Positions 1 through 5,915 of a stretch of 5,915 nucleotides of DNA are shown piece by piece. Each line of letters starts with the position of its first letter. Position 1 is the stretch's first letter. The DNA comes from a bacterium TMED198. GTDB lineage: Bacteria; Fidelibacterota; Marinisomatia; SCGC-AAA003-L08; D37C17. The position numbers and the translations under genes were made by a program. The DNA is taken from contig NHIV01000062.1 of the NCBI GenBank assembly GCA_002170735.1, positions 1-5,915 of the forward strand. The letters are read 5' to 3'. The notes beneath the pieces were generated by a model, which saw nothing but the letters and a program-made list of their open reading frames with translations, did no database searches and was not told where the DNA came from.

Positions 1-2679
1 CTAAGTCAGAAAAAAATTGAGATTCTTAATCAAGAAGAGTTTGATGATTTAGGAGATGATCTTTGCCCGGATATTTATGAAGATGGTGATGGTGCCTGTC
101 TATGCAATTATGTTGTTAGCCCTGAATCTTGTACAATCACTTTTCAAGATTTTTGCAATACCAATGATAATTGTTTGGATCCAATTAATGAGGACCCAAA
201 TGGAGATAATTATTCTGATGATAATGAATATGGGACTCAAGCCGATGGAGAATGGAACTGTGAGAATGAGGAATTTCCTTCAATAGAAATTTGTGAACCT
301 CCTATTGAAGATTATAACAGAGACGGTATATATAATTCTCCAGGATCAAATTATGATGCAGAAAATGATATTTGGACATGGAATGCAGGGCTTGAAAGTA
401 TATGCAATGGCTGCAATACGCTAAGAATTAAAGGTGAGCCATCTATTAATACAATAAAATATATTACCGTTGGTGTAAAGAACAATGACAGCGAGGATCC
501 CTTAACAGGAAAAGTCCTTTTAGACGAATTAAGATTAACTGGAGTTAAAACTGAAAAGGGTACTGCATTTAGAGTTAAGTCAAGTATAGATTTTGCTGAT
601 TTTTCAAATATTAGTGTAAGTTACTCCAGGCAAGAGGCTGACTTTCATAGACTTGAAGAGCGACTTAGCAGTAATAGTAATAAAGAAAATATATTGATAA
701 CCAGTCGAATCAATTCAAATAAGTTGTTCCCATCGTCTTGGGGGTTAAAGGTTCCAATTAATCTTAGTTATGCAAAAAATGTATCTTCACCAAAGTTTAG
801 AACAGGAACTGATATTATCGCTGGAGATATTGAAGATGCACCTGAAGATATTCAAACTAATGATGAGAGGTTAACACTTAGTACGCAATTTAGAAAAACT
901 ACAAGAAGTAATAATTGGTTTTTAAAAAGCACTATTGATAATGTGACATTAAATCTATCTACAGTTAAAAAGACTAAATCTACGCCTACTATAAAAAAAG
1001 AGAGTGTTGAAGATTTAGAAATTAAGGGCGATTACACATTCAAATTTGATAAAGAAAACTTTTTTAGACCTTTAACCATTTTAGAAGAAGCTCCAATTAT
1101 TGGAAACTTTTTTTCAGAATATAGAATTTACTATACTCCGGAAAAAATTAGTACTAGCATAACCCTCAACGAACATGATCAGCTAAGTATTCAGCGAGTT
1201 GGGACAATAACTCCAACATATACATTTAATATGTCTAGAAAGTTTCAGGCAAATTATAGAGTTACGAAAAACTTTAAATCAAATTATTCAGTAAATATAG
1301 CCAGTAATTTGGATAAATATCAAAATAACAGATTTGGATTTCTTAAAGAGTTTGATTTTGGAGAAATAAAATCAATTGATGAAAAATTAACCAACACTTT
1401 TTCTCCTGATTATTTAAGGTGGTTAAAACCAACTATTAGCTACAACCCATCTTTTTCAAGAGATTTTGATTATTCCAAAGATGACCCATTAGTTGATATG
1501 AAAACAAATTCATCTTTCAAAAGCAGTATAAATTTTTCACCAAAAGATTTTATTTTATTATTTTATTCAGCAGGAAATAGTTCGTCAAGCTCTAAAAGAT
1601 CACGTAACCGGTCAAGTTCTTCTAGGAGCAATTCAAAGATATATGAGTTTACAAATCCAACAATCAAATCAGTCTTAGGTTATATATATGATTATAGTTC
1701 TAAAATTACAAAAATTTCGGCTAACTACGATCTAACAGCATCTCATACTCATTCAAATTTGTTAGGAACTGTTGATCCAGGATTGCTATTTAAGCTTGGG
1801 CTAAGGGACAGCCCAGAAAACATTGATTTTTCAGATGGATCAACCTATACATATTCACACAAATATACTCGAAGCAGTAAAATTAATTCTGGGTTGAATT
1901 TAATGAAGAACTTTTTAGTCACCTTGGATTACAAAAACTCTAATACTTTAAATCAACAGTCATCAGGATCACCAACAGAGAACCAAAGTTCTAGCTTCTT
2001 TCCCTTAGGTCCAAGAGGGGACTCTGGTATTCCATTTGCAAATTGGAATATTAATTGGACTGGAATAGAAAAAATTAAACTTTATAATGATTTCTCTTTA
2101 GATAAATTTTTTAAAACAGTTTCAATTTCTCATAATTTTAGAGGTGATGTATCTAGATCATTTAGAGATAATAGCAGTATACCTGAAAACGAAAACTATA
2201 CAAGATCATTCTCACCTCTTTGTAGTTTTACTCTAAAAACAAAGCAGAGAACAAATCCAATAGTTTATAAGTTGAATTTTGGAAACACAAAAAATATAAA
2301 AAATACAGGAAATTCAACAGAAATCACTTATACAGATAATATATCAACTTCAATTTCAATGCAAAATAAAAATGGGTTTACAATACCTTTATTTTTCTTT
2401 AGAGATTTTTATATTGAAAATAATGTAACATTTAACTTTAATGTAAATTTTGATCAAAGTAAAACCTTAATAAGCTCATTTATTGTTGATAGTGAGGAAG
2501 ATTTTAATGAGCAGGCAAGTTCTTCAAACATTATGATTAAACCAGATATAACATACAAGTTTAGCAGATGGGTTAATGGTACAATTTTCTATTCTTATGG
2601 AATTTCAGATAATAAAACTACAGGGAAAAAGAAAGAACAAGATTTTGGGTTTGTAATAAACATAAAAATTACAGGATAA
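1..2679 (+). CDS. sprA: SprA, T9SS outer-membrane translocon (C-terminal part; 5' end outside window)
   Basis: The frame is open from base 1, giving 892 codons before TAA at 2677-2679. The TTG at 175 is internal and not a credible start. SprA is the very large beta-barrel pore (usually over 2000 residues) that moves T9SS cargo across the outer membrane, so this is roughly the last third or more. Family evidence, in window-fragment numbering: a KGEPSI...ITVGVKN stretch (~144-161) leading into LDELRL (174-179), equivalent to the family's GNPSL...GVRN...DELRL block; a KVPINLSY...SSPKF segment; and a FRPL...YYTPEKISTSITLNEHDQLSIQR segment (~356-400) matching the SprA pattern of PL followed by P-x-x-ix-xx-a-lxR. 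The remainder is alternating hydrophobic/polar strands rich in Ser, Asn and Phe, ending in a typical outer-membrane strand (FGFVINIKITG). Unusual points are the Cys/Asp-rich N-terminal ~140 residues and a Ser/Arg tract at 527-546. The family call is firm; lineage-specific function is not tested. Confidence 0.82.
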   Translation, partial: LSQKKIEILNQEEFDDLGDDLCPDIYEDGDGACLCNYVVSPESCTITFQDFCNTNDNCLDPINEDPNGDNYSDDNEYGTQADGEWNCENEEFPSIEICEPPIEDYNRDGIYNSPGSNYDAENDIWTWNAGLESICNGCNTLRIKGEPSINTIKYITVGVKNNDSEDPLTGKVLLDELRLTGVKTEKGTAFRVKSSIDFADFSNISVSYSRQEADFHRLEERLSSNSNKENILITSRINSNKLFPSSWGLKVPINLSYAKNVSSPKFRTGTDIIAGDIEDAPEDIQTNDERLTLSTQFRKTTRSNNWFLKSTIDNVTLNLSTVKKTKSTPTIKKESVEDLEIKGDYTFKFDKENFFRPLTILEEAPIIGNFFSEYRIYYTPEKISTSITLNEHDQLSIQRVGTITPTYTFNMSRKFQANYRVTKNFKSNYSVNIASNLDKYQNNRFGFLKEFDFGEIKSIDEKLTNTFSPDYLRWLKPTISYNPSFSRDFDYSKDDPLVDMKTNSSFKSSINFSPKDFILLFYSAGNSSSSSKRSRNRSSSSRSNSKIYEFTNPTIKSVLGYIYDYSSKITKISANYDLTASHTHSNLLGTVDPGLLFKLGLRDSPENIDFSDGSTYTYSHKYTRSSKINSGLNLMKNFLVTLDYKNSNTLNQQSSGSPTENQSSSFFPLGPRGDSGIPFANWNINWTGIEKIKLYNDFSLDKFFKTVSISHNFRGDVSRSFRDNSSIPENENYTRSFSPLCSFTLKTKQRTNPIVYKLNFGNTKNIKNTGNSTEITYTDNISTSISMQNKNGFTIPLFFFRDFYIENNVTFNFNVNFDQSKTLISSFIVDSEEDFNEQASSSNIMIKPDITYKFSRWVNGTIFYSYGISDNKTTGKKKEQDFGFVINIKITG
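55..414 (+). other. Cys-rich, acidic, calcium-motif-like insert within SprA
   Basis: Residues ~19-138 of the SprA fragment contain ten cysteines (22, 33, 35, 44, 52, 58, 87, 98, 135, 138), whereas the following ~750 residues contain one. The segment is packed with Asp, Asn, Glu and Gly, including EDGDGAC, DPNGDNYSDDNE and DYNRDGIYN. The last resembles the DxNxDGxxN loop of dockerin and thrombospondin type-3 calcium repeats. It sits just before the conserved GEPSI...LDELRL block, where canonical SprA proteins go directly from one conserved part to the next. It probably forms a disulfide-stabilised, metal-binding extramembrane domain. The composition is observed; calcium binding and disulfides are inferred. 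Boundaries are approximate. Confidence 0.6.
1579..1638 (+). other. Ser/Arg-rich low-complexity tract in the SprA barrel region
   Basis: Residues 527-546 of the SprA fragment are almost entirely Ser, Arg, Lys and Asn, starting SSSSSKRSR and ending SSSSRSNSK. The serines use mixed codons (AGT, TCG, TCA, AGC, TCT), so this is not a simple DNA slippage repeat. It lies between two hydrophobic strand-like segments (FILLFYSAG before, a YEFTNPTIK-type strand after), which is where a barrel loop or turn would be. The positive charge stands out in an otherwise acidic or neutral protein. Its role is unknown. Confidence 0.55.
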
Positions 2680-2681
2680 TG
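2677..2681 (+). promoter_or_regulatory. TAATG stop/start overlap coupling sprA to the QC-like gene
   Basis: The sprA stop TAA (2677-2679) and the next gene's ATG (2679-2681) share one base. No well-spaced Shine-Dalgarno sequence precedes the ATG; only AGGA two bases upstream is present. Terminating ribosomes reinitiating here would tie synthesis of the enzyme to that of the translocon. The overlap is observed; coupling is inferred. Confidence 0.6.
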
Positions 2682-3593
2682 AAGAGTCTAATTATATTAT
2701 TATTTTTTTCTATTTTCATAGCTCAGGATGCAATGTTTTTTAGTGGTGAAAAAGCGATGTCATATTTAATCAAGCAATGTAATTTTGGACCTAGGTTTCC
2801 TGGTAGTGAAGGGCAATTAAAAACAGCCCAATATTTTGAAAAAATATTAAAAGAAACATCTGACTCATTATATGTAATGAATGAAAGAATAAAGCATCCA
2901 TACTTAGAAAAAGAAATTCCATTAATAAACTTTTTTGCTAGATATAATATAAAATCTGATCAAAGAATTTTACTTATGGCCCATTGGGATACAAGAGAAA
3001 TAGCAGATAAAGATGAAAATGAAGAAAATAGAGTTCTACCAATTTTAGGTGCAAATGATGGTGCAAGCGGTGTAGCTGTTCTATTAGAAATTGGAAACAT
3101 ATTAAAAGAGTTTCCATTGGAGAATATTGGAATTGACATTTTATTAGTTGATGGTGAAGATATGGGAAGAGAGGGAGATGCTGATAATTTTGGTTTAGGT
3201 ACTCAAATATTTTCTACTAAAATACCCAGGCCACTTCCAATCCATGCTATTTGCCTGGACATGGTTGCTGATAAGGATCAAGAGTTTTTAATGGAACAAT
3301 ATTCTCTTATGTCAGATCAAAGACTTGTTAAGGAAATTTGGGATTTAGCTAACTATTTAGGCTACAATCAATTTGTATATGAGATTGGCCCTGCAATAAT
3401 TGATGATCATTACTTTTTTAATAAAATAACAGGCATTCCAGCAATTGATATAATTGATTTTAATTATCCCAATACAAAGAAAAATTATTGGCATACACTT
3501 AAAGATATCCCTGAAAATTGTTCAGTTGAAAGTCTGAAGGCTGTAGGCACAGTTATTGCTACATATATTTACCATACAGATAGGACTTATTGA
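2679..3593 (+). CDS. Exported M28-family zinc enzyme, probable glutaminyl-peptide cyclotransferase (glutaminyl cyclase)
   Basis: This 304-residue protein starts at ATG 2679, sharing one base with the sprA stop. QC converts N-terminal Gln to pyroglutamate; M28 relatives are zinc aminopeptidases. Residues 1-15 form a signal peptide (MK, then SLIILLFFSIFIA), probably cut after Ala15 to leave Gln16. Catalytic-core residues are visible: AHWDT (His102, Asp104), GANDGASG (Asp127, metal ligand), VDGED (Glu160 general base, Asp161 in the ligand position that is Glu in human QC), CLDM (Asp194), IIDDHYFF (Asp242) and YWHT (Trp271, His272 ligand). The C-terminal stretch DDHYFFNKITGIPAIDII...WHTLKDIPEN closely parallels human QC (DDHIPFLRRGVPVLHLI...WHTMDDNEEN), which favours QC over a generic aminopeptidase. 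The human QC Trp207 position appears to be Gly. Length fits bacterial QCs with a signal peptide. AGGA at 2673-2676 is too close to the start to be a good ribosome-binding site, so translation is probably coupled to sprA. M28 family is near certain; QC activity is likely. Confidence 0.85.
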   Translation: MKSLIILLFFSIFIAQDAMFFSGEKAMSYLIKQCNFGPRFPGSEGQLKTAQYFEKILKETSDSLYVMNERIKHPYLEKEIPLINFFARYNIKSDQRILLMAHWDTREIADKDENEENRVLPILGANDGASGVAVLLEIGNILKEFPLENIGIDILLVDGEDMGREGDADNFGLGTQIFSTKIPRPLPIHAICLDMVADKDQEFLMEQYSLMSDQRLVKEIWDLANYLGYNQFVYEIGPAIIDDHYFFNKITGIPAIDIIDFNYPNTKKNYWHTLKDIPENCSVESLKAVGTVIATYIYHTDRTY

Positions 3594-3596
3594 ACA

Positions 3597-4409
3597 ATGT
3601 ATTCTGATAAACTAACAATTTATGGTGAGAAGGATATTTTAGAAAATGCTACTGCACATATTCAGGAACATCTGGAAGGTGTTGCCGAAGATGCTGCTCA
3701 TTTTGATCTGTTCGTAGATAAAGACAAAATAAATACTGTTAAACCCTTAATTAAAAATCTATCATTAAAATACAAGTTTGATTTTAAATGGAGTAAAATA
3801 GAGCACAAAAACTGGCAAGATAACTGGAAAAAATATTTCACTACAATTGAAGTGAATAATTCTTTTACTGTTGTATCTGATTGGGAGCAAAGTAAAAAAG
3901 TAAATTCATTATTTAAAATAATTATTTATCCAGGAATGGCTTTTGGTACAGGTCATCATGAATCAACCTTTATGATATTAGATATATTGCCTGAGATCAT
4001 TAAGTCTGGTAATAGTATTATTGATGTTGGAACTGGCTCAGGAATATTGCTTATTGCATCTATGAAATTAGGAGCTTCAAATGGTCTTGGTATTGAATAT
4101 GATCCCGTTTGCAAAGAAAATTTTGAAAATAATATGAAGATAAATAATATTGGTAGTGAAGTTAGATTTAAACAAATAAGCTTTTTAGATCAATCTAACT
4201 ATACATGTGATGTACTACTTGCAAATTTAAATAAAAATTTATTACTGAATTTTTTTGATACAGCAAAAGTTCTACCATCTCAGATAATTATTTCGGGCAT
4301 TTTATATTTAGATCTTGAAGAATTAATGAAAAAAATCAACCAATTAAATTTGAAAGTTAAGCTATTAAAAAAGAAAAATGAGTGGATATGCCTGTTATTA
4401 GAAAAATAG
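3597..4409 (+). CDS. prmA: Ribosomal protein L11 methyltransferase PrmA
   Basis: This 270-residue cytoplasmic enzyme uses S-adenosylmethionine to methylate ribosomal protein L11 (lysines and the N-terminal amine in characterised bacteria). The N-terminal substrate-recognition domain (~1-65) is followed by the linker signature NWQDNWKKYF (72-81), then the family hallmark GMAFGTGHHEST (113-124). The class I methyltransferase fold follows: motif I IDVGTGSGI (142-150), the acidic residue ending strand 2 in GIEYDP (Glu167), and the LLANLNKN motif (207-214) with the conserved Asn210 at the active site. Most family members have ANI or ANL here, so the core is intact although the following NKN is unusual. 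Length is close to short PrmA forms such as the Thermus enzyme (~254 aa) and below E. coli (293 aa). It starts three bases after the preceding stop, with a weak AGGA at 3582-3585, 11 nt upstream. It appears to be a housekeeping gene carried in an envelope operon. Confidence 0.93.
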   Translation: MYSDKLTIYGEKDILENATAHIQEHLEGVAEDAAHFDLFVDKDKINTVKPLIKNLSLKYKFDFKWSKIEHKNWQDNWKKYFTTIEVNNSFTVVSDWEQSKKVNSLFKIIIYPGMAFGTGHHESTFMILDILPEIIKSGNSIIDVGTGSGILLIASMKLGASNGLGIEYDPVCKENFENNMKINNIGSEVRFKQISFLDQSNYTCDVLLANLNKNLLLNFFDTAKVLPSQIIISGILYLDLEELMKKINQLNLKVKLLKKKNEWICLLLEK

Positions 4410-5248
4410 TTTGGCTTATTTTGATTTTTTATTTTAGTGGATGTACTAATTCACTTGAGAATAATGATTCTAATAACCCTATAATTGAAAATATTTATTT
4501 TAATTATGATGGCAATGAAAGCAGGGTATACATTTCTTGCGATCTGTTTAACAGCCCAAATAATATTGATGACTACAGCATTGTATTTGAATTACATCAA
4601 TCTTCAGAAACATTATTGCAGAACTCATTGGTTAGGCAGTTTGAAGTTAGTAATGGATCAATTATTTCATATTGGGGATCATTTGATCTTGAAGTTGAGT
4701 CAAATAAATTATATTTTTTAAAAGTTTATTTTTTAGATGAGTCTGGTATAACTATTTCATCTTCACGCTCATCTTCTAAGTTGCTTGGGAATTCTGCTCC
4801 TGAAATAATTTCAGTAAATGTTCCCTTATCTTTTAGTCTTGATCCAACAGATTGGCAAAATTTGATAATTAAATTATTTTATTGTGATACAGATGGCTGG
4901 GATGATTTAATTCAAGCTGAATATTATGTAAAGAGAAATTGGAGCTGCTTAGATGGATCAAGCCCTGTAATTGACTCAGATTATAATCAGTTCAGCTCCT
5001 CTCAATTATTTCAGATGGCAATAAATTCTTCCAATATAAATAGTAGCGATTGTACATACGAGTTAAATGCTATTTTGCAAATGAGACCACTTGATGGCTC
5101 AGCATTAATAGAAAATGGAGAGGAAATAATTCCAGAATCTCAATATGGATGTGGAATGGTAGGAGAGACTCTATTTAAATTTATTATTAGAGATAGTAAA
5201 GGTCAGTCATCTACAATTGATAATATCAAGATGGTAATTACTGAATGA
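4388..5248 (+). CDS. Putative lipoprotein with Ig-like features, function unknown
   Basis: ATG 4388 gives 286 residues; a GTG at 4382 would add two (overlap with prmA 22 or 28 nt). I prefer ATG because it leaves a compact signal, MPVIRK, then a hydrophobic core, then FSGC with lipidation at Cys19 (codon 4442-4444). Phe at -3 is slightly atypical for a lipobox, but the Ser-Gly-Cys and the following polar TNSLENNDSNN linker fit well. The mature part looks all-beta, in two segments: ~30-130 (NPIIENIYFNYDG... to SSSRSSSK), and from NSAPEIISVNVP (135-146) to the C-terminus, containing CDTDGWDDL (166-174) and ending in a strand-like FKFIIRDSKGQSS...NIKMVITE. The NSAPxI start and DxDGWDDL motif recall Ig/cadherin-like modules of surface proteins. 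Five cysteines (51, 166, 187, 222, 255) follow the lipidated one. I do not recognise a named family. It is probably anchored in the outer membrane; no enzymatic motif is visible. Confidence 0.75.
   Translation: MPVIRKIVWLILIFYFSGCTNSLENNDSNNPIIENIYFNYDGNESRVYISCDLFNSPNNIDDYSIVFELHQSSETLLQNSLVRQFEVSNGSIISYWGSFDLEVESNKLYFLKVYFLDESGITISSSRSSSKLLGNSAPEIISVNVPLSFSLDPTDWQNLIIKLFYCDTDGWDDLIQAEYYVKRNWSCLDGSSPVIDSDYNQFSSSQLFQMAINSSNINSSDCTYELNAILQMRPLDGSALIENGEEIIPESQYGCGMVGETLFKFIIRDSKGQSSTIDNIKMVITE
5245..5248 (+). promoter_or_regulatory. ATGA stop/start overlap coupling the lipoprotein and propeller genes
   Basis: The start ATG (5245-5247) of the propeller gene overlaps the TGA stop (5246-5248) of the lipoprotein gene, a classic arrangement for translational coupling. 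No strong Shine-Dalgarno sequence is visible just upstream. This suggests that the two products are made together and may act together at the cell surface. The latter point is inference. Confidence 0.55.
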
Positions 5249-5915
5249 AAAAGATATGTTTCATTTTACTGCTTTCTAATATGATGGGATCAAATTTGAT
5301 AAATTTTAATTATGATCACAGTCTATTGAGTATTCCAGACCCTGATTTAGATACAGGTTTTATGGTTGAGGGTTTACCCGATAATTCGATTTTTGATATA
5401 TCACCTTATAGTAGCATGTCAGTTCAAGGAGTATTTTTAGGAACTGGCAGTGGAATTGGTTTTGTTTATAAAGACATAGATTGGAAAATGAAAAAAATTA
5501 ACAATAATATTTTTCCTTCAAATAGTGGCAACCCTTTTGTGAAGGTTTATCAAGATAAAAATTTAGTTATTTCTTCATGGGTTTCAGCGTACTTTGATCC
5601 TACAGAGCGTATATATCTTCCTAAGGGAGAAGGGATAACATGGTCATTTGACTTTGGGGAGACTTGGAATTTCAAAGAGCAATCTGTTGATGAAAATGAA
5701 GGTACTGCCTTTATTGATATTAATTGGGGTGGAAAAGCAGTCAAGCAACGAGCCATTACAACAGCTGTTTCAAATGTTTCTTATGATCTTGATATTCATT
5801 TGCTTAATGAAGAAGTGCTGCATGTATATACCGTGAACTGGGCTGGTAGTTTGAGACGTTTCAATTTATTTGATTTAGATTCTTCATGGGAGGTAGTTCC
5901 CATGCCAATGGATGA
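5245..5915 (+). CDS. Exported Asp-box (BNR) probable beta-propeller protein, N-terminal part (3' end outside window)
   Basis: ATG 5245 overlaps the preceding TGA by four bases, and the frame stays open to the right edge (223 complete codons). It begins MKK followed by a short hydrophobic core (ICFILLLSNMMG), a plausible though weak signal peptide with a possible cut near residue 15-16. VFLGTGSGIGF (63-73) resembles a propeller blade strand of the kind seen in two-component-sensor and sortilin-type propellers. SFDFGETW (134-141), preceded by an ITW strand, is an exact Asp-box (SxDxGxTW), the turn that repeats in sialidases, Vps10/sortilin-like proteins and many bacterial surface propellers. 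Only one box is seen in the available part. An Asp-box marks the fold and not an activity, so sialidase function should not be assumed. T9SS cargo of this type carries a C-terminal sorting domain, which would lie beyond the window. The signal and operon context suggest an envelope or secreted protein. Confidence 0.75.
   Translation, partial: MKKICFILLLSNMMGSNLINFNYDHSLLSIPDPDLDTGFMVEGLPDNSIFDISPYSSMSVQGVFLGTGSGIGFVYKDIDWKMKKINNNIFPSNSGNPFVKVYQDKNLVISSWVSAYFDPTERIYLPKGEGITWSFDFGETWNFKEQSVDENEGTAFIDINWGGKAVKQRAITTAVSNVSYDLDIHLLNEEVLHVYTVNWAGSLRRFNLFDLDSSWEVVPMPMD

Noticed and set aside
175..177. TTG at 175 as the start of the first gene
   Set aside because: The same frame is open to base 1 and the upstream residues continue the Cys/Asp-rich module, so the gene begins outside the window.
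56..286. Open frame of 76 codons in frame 2
   Set aside because: It lies wholly within the sprA frame, has a Met/Ile-rich unnatural composition and no supporting start signal; it is a shadow.
1797..1815. Perfect 6-bp inverted repeat (TGGGCT / AGCCCA) with a 7-nt loop
   Set aside because: It lies inside the sprA coding frame, has a short stem and is not followed by a clean T-run, so a chance match is more likely than a terminator or regulatory hairpin.
4485..4721. Open frame of 78 codons overlapping the lipoprotein gene
   Set aside because: It is an alternative-frame shadow of a better-supported gene with a signal peptide and lipobox.
5641..5670. Sialidase activity for the last gene, on the basis of its Asp-box
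   Set aside because: The Asp-box is a structural turn shared by many non-sialidase propellers, and no arginine triad or other catalytic pattern can be shown in the partial protein.
5550..5836. Two short open frames, one on each strand (5550-5756 minus, 5648-5836 plus)
   Set aside because: Both overlap the propeller gene, whose frame is open to the window edge and carries an exact Asp-box; neither encodes a recognisable motif.

Overview
This is a strongly A+T-rich, fully coding window. It holds five genes, all on the + strand, packed with no real intergenic space. The first gene is cut by the left edge and the last by the right edge. Junctions are: 1-nt overlap (TAATG at 2677-2681), 3-nt gap (3594-3596), 22- or 28-nt overlap near 4382-4409, and 4-nt overlap (ATGA at 5245-5248). 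This looks like the inside of one long operon with coupled translation. No RNA genes, mobile elements, repeat arrays, promoters or convincing terminators are visible.

Layout: (1) 1-2679, the C-terminal ~892 residues of SprA, the giant outer-membrane barrel that is the translocon of the type IX secretion system (T9SS). It carries an acidic, cysteine-rich insert before the conserved LDELRL motif. (2) 2679-3593, an exported M28-family zinc enzyme that most resembles a bacterial glutaminyl-peptide cyclotransferase (glutaminyl cyclase, QC). (3) 3597-4409, PrmA, the ribosomal protein L11 methyltransferase. (4) 4388-5248, a lipoprotein with Ig-like features and no recognised function. (5) 5245 to the right edge, the N-terminal part of an exported protein with an Asp-box (BNR) motif, probably a beta-propeller.

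Organism: SprA restricts this to the Fibrobacterota-Chlorobiota-Bacteroidota (FCB) group and relatives. The A+T-rich composition, the Asp/Asn/Gly/Cys-rich insert in SprA and the style of the exported proteins suggest a marine lineage such as Candidatus Marinimicrobia (SAR406). This is inference from style, not a search result; an A+T-rich marine Bacteroidota relative remains possible.

How the genes may work together: four of the five products belong to the envelope or its export machinery. The most interesting pairing is the SprA translocon directly coupled to a QC-like enzyme. In Bacteroidota many exported proteins begin with Gln after signal peptidase I cleavage, and this Gln is cyclised to pyroglutamate. 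A QC encoded with the T9SS pore would suit N-terminal capping of cargo before or during T9SS export. The enzyme's own predicted signal peptide also appears to leave Gln at +1. PrmA appears to be a housekeeping passenger. The last two genes could be cell-surface or T9SS-linked products, but no C-terminal sorting domain lies inside the window.
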